Source: Streptomyces sp. SID8352 (GTDB taxonomy: Bacteria > Actinomycetota > Actinomycetes > Streptomycetales > Streptomycetaceae). Taken from it: a DNA stretch of 64,000 bases. Shown here in pieces: positions 33,926 to 43,649 of the stretch. Numbering within the stretch: the first letter of the stretch is position 1; every line of letters begins with the position of its first letter. Location of the stretch: the NCBI RefSeq assembly GCF_009862265.1, contig NZ_WWGX01000095.1, positions 41,357 to 105,356 on the forward strand, written 5' to 3'. The position numbers and the translations under genes are program-made. The notes beneath the pieces are model-generated. The model was not told the DNA's origin and searched no databases. It saw nothing but the letters and a program-made list of their open reading frames with translations.

Positions 33926-35044
33926 ATGGAGATTCTCTGGGTCCTGATGGCACTGGTCATGCTCGGCTTCGTGCTGCTCCCTGTCCTGCGGCGGCGCCGG
34001 GGCGCGGTCGGGCTGGTCCAGCCCGGCCATCCGGACGCGGCGGACCCCGCGCACTACGGCTTCGCGCGGGAGGAGGAGCTGGACATCCGCATGCCCGGCC
34101 CCGACCAGGACCTCCTGGACGTGCTGGACCTGGTCCAGCGCACCCAGGACCACCGGGCGGCCCTGCAGCTGCTCGCGGGGACGGAGAAGGAGGGCGAGCG
34201 GCGCTGGCAGCGGGTGCAGGCCTTCGCGGGCGCCGCCTCGCTGGAGCTCCAGCAGCGACCCGGCGGCGTCTCCGAGACCCCGGGCGGCCAGTGGCTGCGG
34301 GTGTGGCGGACGGAGGCGCCGAAGGACGCCGGGGGCGCGGCCGTGCACGCCGAGTTCCTGGTGCAGCAGGCGTGGCGGACGGCGACGCCGGGCACGGACG
34401 AGTTCCGGATCATCATGGAGGAGGCGCGGACGGCCTGCGGCCAGGCTGCCCTGCTGGCCCCCGGCGATCCGGTCCCGTACATCGTGGAGCTGTCGATCGC
34501 GCGGGGCCTGGGCTACTCGCGGGAGGAGTTCGAGCAGCTCTGGCTGAAGATCCTGGACCGGGCGCCGAACCACATGGGGGCGCACCTGGCCGCGCTGCAC
34601 TACTGGTGCGAGAAGTGGCACGGCTCCCGGGACCTGGCCTATTCCTTCGCGGAGGCCGCCGCGGCCCGCGCGCCGCAGGGCTCGCTGCTGGCCGCGATGC
34701 CGCTGTTCGCGGTCTTCGAGCACCTGCCCGAGCTGAATCTGGTGCGCGGCTTCCACCAGAGCGAGGTCGTGACCAAGGCGGTCCATGGAGCGCTGCACGC
34801 GGTGCACTCCGCCCGGCGGGACGACCCGATGCAGGCGCATGTGCGGCATCTGCTGGTCTTCTTCCTGGTCAGCGGTGAGCGCTGGGCGGAGGCCATGAAC
34901 CAGCTCATAGTGATCGACGGCCATGTCGGCGCCCTGCCGTGGGTCCTGTCCGGCGATCCGGCGGCGGAGTTCGCGGTGTTCCGCGCCCTGGCGGTGGCGG
35001 GCTACGAGGCGAACGGCGGCAGCCCGGCGACGCTCCCCCACTGA
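33926..35044 (+). CDS. Membrane-anchored conserved protein (possibly DUF4034-like)
   Basis: 372 residues. The N-terminus is a single helix (MEILWVLMALVMLGFVLLPV) followed by a basic stop (RRRRG). The rest is a soluble, Trp/His-containing helical domain with NHMGAHLAALHYWCEKWHGS and HLLVFFLVSGERWAEAMNQL, reminiscent of TPR-like DUF4034 proteins. No catalytic motif is seen. GTG 33920 is an alternative start. It is divergent from the cystathionine gene. Confidence 0.82.
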   Translation: MEILWVLMALVMLGFVLLPVLRRRRGAVGLVQPGHPDAADPAHYGFAREEELDIRMPGPDQDLLDVLDLVQRTQDHRAALQLLAGTEKEGERRWQRVQAFAGAASLELQQRPGGVSETPGGQWLRVWRTEAPKDAGGAAVHAEFLVQQAWRTATPGTDEFRIIMEEARTACGQAALLAPGDPVPYIVELSIARGLGYSREEFEQLWLKILDRAPNHMGAHLAALHYWCEKWHGSRDLAYSFAEAAAARAPQGSLLAAMPLFAVFEHLPELNLVRGFHQSEVVTKAVHGALHAVHSARRDDPMQAHVRHLLVFFLVSGERWAEAMNQLIVIDGHVGALPWVLSGDPAAEFAVFRALAVAGYEANGGSPATLPH

Positions 35045-35420
35045 GCGGCTCGCGGCGCGGAGGAGGGCGGGGGCCCGCGCCCGCCCCGAGAGGAGACCGC
35101 GTCCCGGTGCCGGCAGGGGACAGCGTCCCGTGCCGCGCCTGAGCCGCCGCCCGGGCCCGGGTCCCGGCCCGGCTGCCCGGACCGGACTGCGCCCCCTGTC
35201 CGGCCCGCGCGTCCGATCCGCCTCGGTCCCCACCGCACCCGACCGACCGCCCAACCGCCCGGCCTCCGTCGGCGCTCCGCCGCCCGACGGCAGCGGGCCG
35301 CCCCGGACGGGGCCGGTCCCGGAGCGGCCCCGTCCCGGGCCGCCCCGCCCGGCACCCCGCCGGAATTCCCGCCGCTCCGCACACGTTGTACGACTGTCGC
35401 CCCCGATTGGAGACCGCCGC
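35045..35420. other. Intergenic region upstream of msrA
   Basis: About 375 bp, C-rich on the plus strand, with no gene seen. GGGCGGGGGCCCGCGCCCGCCC near 35065 can form a terminator-like stem. A less GC-rich stretch at 35380-35410 probably contains the msrA promoter. Confidence 0.5.
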
Positions 35421-36089
35421 ATGTTCCTCTACCACCGGACGCCCCAGCTGCCGACCGCCGAGGAGGCCCTGCGCGGCCGTTCCGAGCCCTCGTTCCCGGT
35501 CCCCGACCGCCACACCGTGCTCGGCACGCCGCTGCTGGGCCCCTACCCCGAGGGCCTGGAGACCGCCGACTTCGGGCTGGGCTGCTTCTGGGGCGCGGAG
35601 CGGAAGTTCTGGCAGCTCCCCGCAGGTGTGTGGACCACTCTCGTCGGCTACCAGGGCGGCTTCACGGAGAACCCGACCTACGAGGAGGCGTGCTCGGGGC
35701 TGACGGGCCACACCGAGGTCGTGCGCGTGGTGTACGACCCCGCGGTGATCCCGTACGAGCGCCTGCTGAAGACGTTCTGGGAGTCCCACGACCCGACCCA
35801 GGGCTTCCGCCAGGGCAACGACGTGGGCACCCAGTACCGCTCGGCGGTCTACACCCACTCCCCCGCGCAGGCGGCAGCCGCCGAGGCGTCCCGCGACGCC
35901 TACCAGAAGGTGCTGACGGCCGCCGGGCACTCCACGATCACCACGGAGATCCTCCCGGCCGGGGACCGCCCCTTCTACCCGGCGGAGCCCTACCACCAGC
36001 AGTACCTCGACAAGAACCCGGCCGGGTACTGCGGCATCGGCGGGACCGGGGTGTCCTGCCCCGTCGGCGTGGCCCCCGCAGAGGGCTGA
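35421..36089 (+). CDS. msrA: Peptide-methionine (S)-S-oxide reductase
   Basis: 222 residues, the longer MsrA form. It reduces methionine S-sulfoxide in proteins. The catalytic motif is GLGCFWGAE (about residues 53-61). GYQGGFTENPTYEEACSG and HDPTQGFRQGNDVGTQYRSA are the conserved core, and a resolving Cys is in GYCGIGGTGVSCP near the C-terminus. ATG follows TTGGAGACCGCC. A terminator hairpin follows at once. Confidence 0.95.
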   Translation: MFLYHRTPQLPTAEEALRGRSEPSFPVPDRHTVLGTPLLGPYPEGLETADFGLGCFWGAERKFWQLPAGVWTTLVGYQGGFTENPTYEEACSGLTGHTEVVRVVYDPAVIPYERLLKTFWESHDPTQGFRQGNDVGTQYRSAVYTHSPAQAAAAEASRDAYQKVLTAAGHSTITTEILPAGDRPFYPAEPYHQQYLDKNPAGYCGIGGTGVSCPVGVAPAEG

Positions 36090-36093
36090 CGGA

Positions 36094-36118
36094 GGGGCCG
36101 CCGAGACGGGGCGGCCCC
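36094..36118 (+). terminator. Terminator of msrA
   Basis: A perfect 9-bp stem (36094-36102 with 36110-36118) lies 5 bp after the stop codon. Confidence 0.8.
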
Positions 36119-36121
36119 TGT

Positions 36122-36157
36122 ATGTCGCGCGACCCCGAGATGTCGCGCGACCCCGAG
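36122..36157. repeat. 18-bp perfect tandem duplication
   Basis: ATGTCGCGCGACCCCGAG occurs twice in direct succession, just past the msrA terminator. Confidence 0.95.
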
Positions 36158-37414
36158 CACACAGGGCCGGAGGCGACGCCGGCCTACCCCGGAGGCATAA
36201 CCCCGGAAGCCCCGACGTGATGACGACCGGGCCCGGAGACGCCCCGGCGTGACGATGCACGGGCGCCGAGTCGGCCGGGCGCGGAGGGGCCTCAGGCGCA
36301 CCGCGGTGAGCGACCTCCGGCGCGACGCGGGGCGCTCACGCGTGAAGCAGGCCCGGCGCGAAGGCGATACCGCCCGAGGGGGCACTCCTGGGCACTGAAC
36401 CGCGCCCAACACCAAGGTGCCCGGCGGAAACAAGGGCTGTCCGTCCCCGGCCGAGCGGGAGGGCGTGCGGTCAGTCGCCCACGGCGGACGGAAGGCGGCG
36501 GGCGGCCGACGGCCCCTGCCGGACGGCGAGCGGCAAGTGGCGCGTGGCGAGCGGCGCGGACAGGCTCGTCCGGTCGAACAGGCCCGGCGCCCGCTCACAT
36601 TCCGACGTGCCACGTCCCGCGCGGCGCGTGGTTCCTCAGGAGGGCGCGGGCGCCCGGTTCCGCGGGCGGGAACCGGGCGGGCACCGGAGATCGTCCGGCC
36701 GTCCTTCCCCGAGGACGACCGGAACGGCGGGGCTTCGTGACGGAACCTCCCCCACACGCGGCCCGGCCGCCTCCTACTAAAGGGGGAGCCGGTGACGGAG
36801 ACGTTTCCCCCATTCGTACGGCCAACCACCGGAACGTGGCGGGAAATCCATTCGGCAATTTCCTGACGGACCATAAGAAGGATTCCCCGACCGGAATCAC
36901 GCCCTCCGGCTCATTCGGCCCGGCCGCCCGGGCCCCTGTGGTCCAGCGGCAAGTCGGCCACGGGGAAATGGTTTTGGTCCCTTTCGGCGCGAGAGGTATA
37001 CCGCCGCCCTCCGGTAAGCCGTCGGAGAGGCGTCACCCGGGGGCGAACGGGAACCACCGGAGACCACGGACGGTGACGACGTCCGCCGGGTTTCCGCATC
37101 CCCTCGGCGACGGCCGGGCCCCGCCGGCCCGGGATCGAGCCACTGGAACCTCCCGGAACTCGACTCCACGGAGGCCCATTTGAGTGCCGGACAACCCGGC
37201 GCCGTTCTTGCGCCGGAGCCCCAGGAGGTCCGAGAGCTGGCCGTCCGACATCCGCTCCGGACGGCACCCTCCGTGACGGACGGCACACCATCACTGGCAA
37301 GAGGTTCCTGATTCCTGTGATTAATTAGGCGATGTGGCCTGAATCATTCGGCCCGTTTCATTCCGCCTTCCCGTCCGGCGTGTTCGACGGGGATGACATG
37401 AGAGGCATCGGGTC
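36158..37414. other. Long intergenic region, no gene seen
   Basis: About 1.26 kb without a frame showing coding bias. From about 36780 to 37350 the G+C falls (AATTTCC, TTAATTAGG, and so on), which is typical of promoter or non-coding RNA regions. The patch at 37300-37360 may carry the MHYT gene promoter. No tRNA-like cloverleaf could be drawn by eye. Confidence 0.5.
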
Positions 37415-38611
37415 GTGACTGCCACGGTGACCGACTTCCACTACGGGGCGGTGACCCCGATCGCCGCGTATCTGATGGCGTGCCTGGGGTCGGCGCTCGG
37501 ACTGCGCTGCACGGTGCGGTCGGTGCGCGGCGGACCGCGCGCCCGTGCCCGGAGCAACGGCTGGCTCTTCCTCGGCGCGGTGTCCCTGGGCTGCGGCATC
37601 TGGACCATGCACTTCATCGCGATGATCGGGTTCAGCATCGACGGGGCCACCGTCGAGTACGACACCCGGCTGACGGTGCTCAGCCTCCTGGTCGCCATCG
37701 TCGTCACCGCGCTGGGCGTCTTCCTGGTCGGCAGGCTGGGCTCCGGCCCGAAGATCCTCACCGGCGCGGGCGTCCTGATGGGGCTGGGCGTCGCGGCGAT
37801 GCACTACATCGGCATGTCCGCGATGCGCGTGCACGGCGAGATCCGCTACGACACGATGACGGTGGCCCTGTCCGTCCTGATCGCCGTGGCGGCGGCCACG
37901 GCGGCGCTGTGGGCGGCCGTCACCATCCGCGGGCTGTGGTCGAGCCTGGGCGCCGCCCTCGTGATGGGCATCGCCGTCACGGGCATGCACTACACGGGCA
38001 TGGCGGCCGTCAGCGTCCATCTGGAACAGGGAGCGGCGGCAACGGCCCAGTCCTCGGTCGGACTGATGTCGTTCCTGCTGGCCATGGTCGCCGGTCCGGT
38101 CGTGGTGCTGGTCCTGGCGGCGGCGATCGTCATGTTCGACCCCGATCTGGTGCTCGGCGACGACGAGTCGGAGTCCGCGGACGCCCCCCGGACGGTCCCC
38201 GCGACCGGCCCCCAGGCGGCCCCGTTCGCCGCGCAGGCCCCGGACCCGGCACCGTTCCCGGTCACCACTCCGCCCGTCCCCGGGCCCGCCCACGGCGCGG
38301 CGCGGTCCTACGACCGGGCCGATCCGCCCTACGGTCCGGCCCGGGTGTACGGACAGGTCCAGCCGCCGGCATACGCCCAGGAAGCGGCGTACGGCCAGGA
38401 ACCGGCGTACGGCCCACCTCAGACGTACGGCCATCAGGGCGGGGCGCAGGGTGACGGCCCCGCGCAGGGCGACGGCCGCCCCCACTCGTACGCCCGGTTC
38501 CCCGGCTACGACGAGGCCGGGCCGCAGGCCCCGGCCGCACCGCGGCCCCAGGCGCAGTCCCCCGGGGGCGGGCCGCAGTGGCCCGGAGCCCACTCCGGCG
38601 ATCCCCGCTGA
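37415..38611 (+). CDS. MHYT-domain integral membrane sensor
   Basis: 398 residues. Seven helices fill residues 8-240 with the three MHYT motifs: WTMHFIAM, AAMHYIGM and TGMHYTGM. The domain is thought to bind copper and sense a diatomic gas. Unlike most bacterial MHYT proteins there is no GGDEF, EAL or LytTR output domain. The C-terminal 150 residues are a disordered Pro/Gln/Tyr-rich tail with repeats of the type PAYGPP and YGQ. The start is GTG 37415. Confidence 0.9.
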   Translation: MTATVTDFHYGAVTPIAAYLMACLGSALGLRCTVRSVRGGPRARARSNGWLFLGAVSLGCGIWTMHFIAMIGFSIDGATVEYDTRLTVLSLLVAIVVTALGVFLVGRLGSGPKILTGAGVLMGLGVAAMHYIGMSAMRVHGEIRYDTMTVALSVLIAVAAATAALWAAVTIRGLWSSLGAALVMGIAVTGMHYTGMAAVSVHLEQGAAATAQSSVGLMSFLLAMVAGPVVVLVLAAAIVMFDPDLVLGDDESESADAPRTVPATGPQAAPFAAQAPDPAPFPVTTPPVPGPAHGAARSYDRADPPYGPARVYGQVQPPAYAQEAAYGQEPAYGPPQTYGHQGGAQGDGPAQGDGRPHSYARFPGYDEAGPQAPAAPRPQAQSPGGGPQWPGAHSGDPR

Positions 38612-38646
38612 ACGACCCCGCAGCTGAACGACCCCGCACACGACGA

Positions 38647-38681
38647 CGGCCCGCCCGGAACGAGGAGTTCCGGGCGGGCCG
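38647..38681. terminator. Bidirectional terminator
   Basis: A perfect 15-bp stem with a 5-nt loop between the convergent MHYT and protease genes. Confidence 0.85.
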
Positions 38682-38714
38682 CCGTTCATGGGGCGGGTCC
38701 CCTACACGCGCGGA

Positions 38715-41700
38715 CTACTTGCCGTAGTACGCGTTGTAGATCGTGATGGAGGACGTGTTGCCCTTCTTGTCGGTGATGTTGGCGCGCAGGGAGACGGCCT
38801 TGCCCTTGGCGGGGTTCTTGATGCCGGCCTTGCCCTTGGTGACCGTGGTCTTCTTCCAGGTCTTGCCGGCGTCGTAGGAGACGTAGACCGTCAGCGACTT
38901 CAGGTTGCTGCCGGCGGCGGCACCCTCGACGGTGACCGGAACGCTGACCGTCTTGCCGGCCGCGACCTTGCTGTCCAGGCCGGTGGTGACGCCGAAGCGG
39001 GCGCTGGAGGCCGGGAGCTTGGTCAGGGAGGCGGTCTTCTTGGAGCGGAAGGTCCAGGTCGCGTCGACCCGGCTGGTGGCCGTGGCCACGCTGCCGGACC
39101 GCTTGACCGAGGTGGTCAGCTTGTACGCGGCGTCACCGGCCGGGACGGTGAAGACACCCTCGCCGAACAGCGGGTCGTTGTTGGAGCCGACCTTGGTGCC
39201 GTTGCGGTACAGGGTCGTCGTGGCCGAGCTGAAGAGGGAGGAGCCCTCGTGGCCCTTGCCGTCGGCGAAGAGCGGGATCTGGCCGAAGACGGCGTTGCCC
39301 TCGCGGTAGAGGCCGAACGCGGAGTTCAGACGCGGGCCGAAGACGGCCGTGTTGAACGTCTCGGAGTAGCTCTTGCCGGCCTTGTACTGCTTCGCACCGA
39401 TGAAGTACACGGCCTCGGTGACCGGGAAGCCCTCGGAGTCACGGCCGCCGCTCTGCTCGAACTCCAGGTCCCAGCGCACACCGTTGCCGGTGGAGACGTG
39501 GTTGGTGCGGGTGCTGGGGAGCTTCTGCTCGATGGCCACGGCGGAGGCGCCGGTGCTGTCCGGCAGCCAGCCGACCAGGGCGACGGAGCCCTTCTTGCCG
39601 CCCGCCGAGGCGCCGAGGCCGGTCTTCACCGTGGCCAGCTCGGCGGCCTTGTAGGCACGGGTGTATCCGGTGGCGAGCTGCTTGACCTTGCCGCCGGCGA
39701 CGGTGTCCCACTGCTCCGTGGCGCCCTTGAGCCAGTGGCCGTCCCACTGCTGGGCCAGCGAACCGTCGGTGACCTGCGGACCGAGGTGGCGCGAACGGAA
39801 GTTGGTGTACGAGTCGAGCAGCCAGCCGAAGCCGTACTGGTCGCCCTTCTTGCTCCGAACCGTGAAGTCGGCCGTGGCGAACTGGGGCTTGGCGGCCTTG
39901 TCCGGGACGGTGATGTTCACCGGCTTCGCGGTGCGCGCGTCCAGGGTGACGGTCGCCTTCTTGGTGACGTCCAGCTTCGGCTGGGCGATCCAGTCGGCGC
40001 CCTTGTAGACGTCCGGGTTGTTGCCGACGAAGACCGCCGCGTCGAGGACGTAGTTGCCCTTCGGCACGCGGACCGTGGCGGTGCCCTTGGCGCTGTAGGG
40101 AGCGAACCACTTGCCCTCGGCGAGGCCGCCGACACCGACCAGGCTGGCGTTGTAGTTGCCGGAGGCCTTGCCGTCGCGGCCGAGGGCCTTGACGGTGACC
40201 TCGTAGGACTCCACCTCGCGCTCCACGGCCGCGGCCGTGCGGACGCTCTGGCCGCCGCCGGTGGCGGTGACGTAGGCGGAGTAGGTGCCGTCGACGGTGC
40301 CGCCGAGGCGGGTGTTGACGGTCAGCGGCACGGAGGCGCTGCCGCCCGCCGGGACGGTGACCTTGGTGGCGCCCAGGGTGAAGAAGCTGGCCGGGGCCGC
40401 CTTGCCCTTGGGGTCGCTGGCCGCGGCGGAGAGCGACAGGGTGACGCTCTTGGTGCCGAGGTTGCGGTAGGTCAGGTTCTTGGAGACCGGCTTGTCGTCG
40501 GTGTGCGGCCAGAGCTGGGTGCCGAAGGAGAGCGACACCGGGTCGGCCACGATGGTCTGCTGGATCGCCTTGTCGACCTGGACACGGCCCGAACCCTGCT
40601 GGAACGGCGTGTACTTGCCGCCCTTGGTGGAGCCGGTGAGGGCGCCCTTCAGGTCGGCGGACTTCCAGGTCGGGTGCTGCTGCTTGAGGAGCGCGGCGGC
40701 GCCCGCGACGTGCGGGGTGGCCATCGAGGTGCCGGAGATGGTCAGGTATCCGGCGGGCTTCTCGCCGACCTCGTTGGCGATGACGCTGCCCTTGGCGGAG
40801 GCGGCGGTGATGTCGACGCCGGGGGCGGTGACATCGGGCTTGATGGCGCCGTCGAGGCCGGGGCCGGTGCTGGAGAAGTCGGCCAGCCGGTCCTTGCTGT
40901 CGACCGCGCCGACGGTCAGGGCCGCGGCGGCGCTGCCCGGGGAGCCGATGGTCTGGTCGCCGAACTCGCCCTCGTTGCCGGCGGCGATGGCGAACAGGAC
41001 GCCCTTCTCGGCGGAGAGCTTGTTGACCGCCGCTTCCAGCGGGTCGATCTCCGGGGTGTCCGAACCGCCGAGGCTGAGGTTGATGACGTCGGCGCCCTGC
41101 GCCGCCGCCCACTCCATGCCCGCGAGGATGCCGGAGTCGTCGCCGTAGCCGTCGTCGTCCAGGACCTTGCCGTTGAGCAGCTTGGCGCCGGGCGCGACGC
41201 CCTTGTACTTGCCGCCGCTCTTGGCACCGGTGCCGGCCGCGATGGACGCGACGTGCGTGCCGTGGCCGAACTTGTCGGCGGTGCTCGACGCGCCGCTGAA
41301 GTTCTTGGAGGCCACGACCTGGCTCTTGAGGTCGGGGTGGGTGGTGTCGACGCCGGTGTCCAGGACCGCGATCTTGACGCCCTTGCCGTCGTAGCCGGCG
41401 GCCCACGCCTTGGGGACGCCGATCTGCGGCACGGAGGTGTCGAGGCTGGCCTTGCGGACGCCGTCGAGCCACACGCGGGAGATGCCGGAGGCCGTCTTCC
41501 CGCCGGTGGTGACCGCTTCCCACAGGTCGGCGTTGGCCTCCTTCGGGGCCTGCACCGCGTCGGCGTTGAGCGCCGGCAGGGTGCGCCGCAGCGTGCTCGC
41601 CTCGCGGACGTCGGCCCGAGTGGCGGACGAGGCACCGGACTTGTAGCCGACGATGACCTTCAGGCCGTTCTTCTGGGCCTTGCGGGTGGCGGCCTTGTTG

Positions 41701-42068
41701 AGCTCGGTGACGTCGAAGAGGCGCTGGTCCAGCGTGCCGGTGGCGACCAGGCGGGCCGCGTCGGCCGGGACGACGAGGGTGTGCCCGCCGGCCCTGCGTA
41801 TCTGGACGGGTATGTTCTCGCGTCCCTCGGCCCGCTCCAGGCCGACGACCCGGCCCTTGGCGTCCAGGACGACCCGGTCGCCGGTGATGAGCGTGACGCG
41901 GTGCTTGGCCGCGCCCGCGGTCGGAGCCGGGACGGCCCCGGTCCGCGCGGTGGACCGGCCCGCGTTCGCCGTGTCGGCCGCGGCCGGGCTGGTCATGCCC
42001 GCCGCGAGGGCCACGGCGGCCGCCGCGGCGACCGTGGCCACGCCGACCCTGTTGACTTGTGTGCGCAA
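38715..42068 (-). CDS. Secreted S8 (subtilisin-like) serine protease, large
   Basis: 1117 residues. The signal peptide (VGVATVAAAAAVALAAGMTS) ends near AAAD. A pro-region reaches about residue 200. The catalytic domain carries the triad Asp237 (VLDTGVD), His269 (GHGTHVAS) and Ser448 (GTSMATPHVAG), with the oxyanion Asn in AIAAGNEGEFG. The C-terminal 600 residues are beta-sandwich repeats. The start is TTG 42068 behind GGGGGA; earlier in-frame codons (MRDRPRPGERG) do not look like a signal peptide. Such exoproteases are made in numbers by Streptomyces during differentiation. Confidence 0.93.
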   Translation of the reverse strand: MRTQVNRVGVATVAAAAAVALAAGMTSPAAADTANAGRSTARTGAVPAPTAGAAKHRVTLITGDRVVLDAKGRVVGLERAEGRENIPVQIRRAGGHTLVVPADAARLVATGTLDQRLFDVTELNKAATRKAQKNGLKVIVGYKSGASSATRADVREASTLRRTLPALNADAVQAPKEANADLWEAVTTGGKTASGISRVWLDGVRKASLDTSVPQIGVPKAWAAGYDGKGVKIAVLDTGVDTTHPDLKSQVVASKNFSGASSTADKFGHGTHVASIAAGTGAKSGGKYKGVAPGAKLLNGKVLDDDGYGDDSGILAGMEWAAAQGADVINLSLGGSDTPEIDPLEAAVNKLSAEKGVLFAIAAGNEGEFGDQTIGSPGSAAAALTVGAVDSKDRLADFSSTGPGLDGAIKPDVTAPGVDITAASAKGSVIANEVGEKPAGYLTISGTSMATPHVAGAAALLKQQHPTWKSADLKGALTGSTKGGKYTPFQQGSGRVQVDKAIQQTIVADPVSLSFGTQLWPHTDDKPVSKNLTYRNLGTKSVTLSLSAAASDPKGKAAPASFFTLGATKVTVPAGGSASVPLTVNTRLGGTVDGTYSAYVTATGGGQSVRTAAAVEREVESYEVTVKALGRDGKASGNYNASLVGVGGLAEGKWFAPYSAKGTATVRVPKGNYVLDAAVFVGNNPDVYKGADWIAQPKLDVTKKATVTLDARTAKPVNITVPDKAAKPQFATADFTVRSKKGDQYGFGWLLDSYTNFRSRHLGPQVTDGSLAQQWDGHWLKGATEQWDTVAGGKVKQLATGYTRAYKAAELATVKTGLGASAGGKKGSVALVGWLPDSTGASAVAIEQKLPSTRTNHVSTGNGVRWDLEFEQSGGRDSEGFPVTEAVYFIGAKQYKAGKSYSETFNTAVFGPRLNSAFGLYREGNAVFGQIPLFADGKGHEGSSLFSSATTTLYRNGTKVGSNNDPLFGEGVFTVPAGDAAYKLTTSVKRSGSVATATSRVDATWTFRSKKTASLTKLPASSARFGVTTGLDSKVAAGKTVSVPVTVEGAAAGSNLKSLTVYVSYDAGKTWKKTTVTKGKAGIKNPAKGKAVSLRANITDKKGNTSSITIYNAYYGK

Positions 42069-42314
42069 AGTTCCCCCTTGCGGAAGTACCGGGCGACATC
42101 CCCGTTCACCCGGCCGGGGGCGGTCTCGCACTGATGTGCGTCCCCCGGATCTCGGATTATGCCGACAAACTTCGGCTCAACGGGGGGAAGTTACGCCTCC
42201 GCGCGAAGTCCGTTACGTGATCGAAGGATTCGCGGTGCGCGGCCCTTCACGGCGGCGCCGAACCCGCGCGGGCACCGTACCGTTCCGGGGGTCTCCGGGG
42301 CGCGCAAACGACGA

Positions 42315-42351
42315 GGCGCCCGCCGCCCCGGGGTGCGGGGCGGCGGGCGCC
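42315..42351 (-). terminator. Terminator of the L,D-transpeptidase gene
   Basis: A perfect 15-bp stem (42315-42329 with 42337-42351) and 7-nt loop, 33 bp beyond the stop codon. Confidence 0.82.
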
Positions 42352-42383
42352 GGGGGACGCGTGGCGTCCCGTGCGGAGTCGGG

Positions 42384-43634
42384 TCAGGCCGCCGAACCGG
42401 CCTTCCACTGGGCCCAGTCCATGTTCCAGCCGTTGAGGCCGTTGTCCGGGGCGATGGTCTTGTCACCCGTGTTCTGGACGACGACGACGTCACCGATGAG
42501 GGAGTTGTCGTAGAACCAGGCGCCCGGCGTGGCGGGGTCGCCGGCGCCCTTGGTGTCGGACAGGCCGACGCAGCCGTGGCTGGTGTTGGCACCGCCGAAG
42601 ATGGACTTGGCGCCCCAGTAGTTGCCGTGGATGAAGGTGCCGGAGGTGGACAGGCGCATGGCGTGCGGCACGTCCTTGATGTCGTACTCGCCCTCGCCGT
42701 CGTCGTCGGTGAAGCCGACGGTGGCGCCGTTCATCCGGGTCTCCTTGAACTTCTCGGAGATCACCATCTGGCCCTCGTAGGTCTTGTTGTCCGGGGAACC
42801 GGCGGAGATCGGGATGGTCTTGATCGTCTTCCCGTCCCGCGTGATCTTCATCTGCTTGGTCTCGGCGTCGACGTAGGAGACCTGGTTGCGGCCGATCTTG
42901 AAGGTGACGGACTTCTGCTGGACGCCGTAGACACCGGACGCGCCCTCGACGCCGTCGAGCGCCAGGTCGAGGGTGACGGTGGAGCCGCCCTGCCAGTACT
43001 GCTCGGGGCGGCAGTCCATGCGCTGGGTGCTGAACCAGTGGCAGGCGACCTCCTGGCCGCTGCTCGTGGTGACCTTGATGCCCTTCTGGACGGCGGCCTT
43101 GTTGGTGATCTGCTTGTCGAAGTTGATCGACACGGGCATGCCGACGCCGACGGTGGTGCCGTCGTCAGGGGTGAAGGTGCCGATGAAGCTGTTCTTCGGG
43201 GAGACCGTGGTGAAGGAGGCGTTCTCGTGGGCCGCGCGGCCCTCCGAGTCCTGCGCGGTCGCGGTCAGCTTGTAGGTGGTGGCCCGCTGGAGCGGGGCGG
43301 TGGGCTTCCAGCTCGCCTTGTCGGGGGATATCTGCCCGCTCACCTCGGCGCCGTCGGCCGCGGTCATCCTCACCTCGGTCAGCGTGCCCTTGCTCACCGT
43401 GACGGCGGCGGAGTTGTTGATGGAGGCGTTGTCGGAGCCGTCGCCGGGCGTGATCTTGATCTGGGCCTCGGAGGTCTTTCTGGCCGCGGCCTCGTCCACC
43501 TGGGCCTGCGAGGTCTTGTCGTCCCCGCCGCCGGAGGCCCCCGCGTCGCCGTTGGAACACGCCGAGAGCACCAGCACACCGCCGAGCACTGCGGACGCGG
43601 CCACTATTCCCCTGCGCCGCCTACCGTCCGTCAT
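42384..43634 (-). CDS. L,D-transpeptidase lipoprotein (YkuD family)
   Basis: 416 residues. The lipobox is LVLSAC with Cys at about 26. Two Ig-like (Big_10-like) domains follow at about 55-255, then the YkuD catalytic domain with HGNYWG and NTSHGCVGL, nucleophile Cys355. The enzyme makes 3-3 cross-links in peptidoglycan outside the membrane, as in mycobacterial LdtMt2-type proteins. ATG 43634 has GGAGAAG upstream inside the longer frame; ATG 43649 is an alternative. Confidence 0.94.
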   Translation of the reverse strand: MTDGRRRRGIVAASAVLGGVLVLSACSNGDAGASGGGDDKTSQAQVDEAAARKTSEAQIKITPGDGSDNASINNSAAVTVSKGTLTEVRMTAADGAEVSGQISPDKASWKPTAPLQRATTYKLTATAQDSEGRAAHENASFTTVSPKNSFIGTFTPDDGTTVGVGMPVSINFDKQITNKAAVQKGIKVTTSSGQEVACHWFSTQRMDCRPEQYWQGGSTVTLDLALDGVEGASGVYGVQQKSVTFKIGRNQVSYVDAETKQMKITRDGKTIKTIPISAGSPDNKTYEGQMVISEKFKETRMNGATVGFTDDDGEGEYDIKDVPHAMRLSTSGTFIHGNYWGAKSIFGGANTSHGCVGLSDTKGAGDPATPGAWFYDNSLIGDVVVVQNTGDKTIAPDNGLNGWNMDWAQWKAGSAA

Positions 43635-43649
43635 CACACGCTTCTCCAT

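Noticed and set aside
31172..35422. 1416-codon minus-strand frame
   Set aside because: It crosses several real genes on both strands and shows no family-like segment.
36122..36220. 32-codon ORF starting with two MSRDPE repeats
   Set aside because: It arises from the 18-bp duplication just behind a terminator; no ribosome site.
36737..37183. 148-codon plus-strand ORF in the 36-37 kb gap
   Set aside because: Composition follows the lower-GC non-coding background, with no third-position bias.
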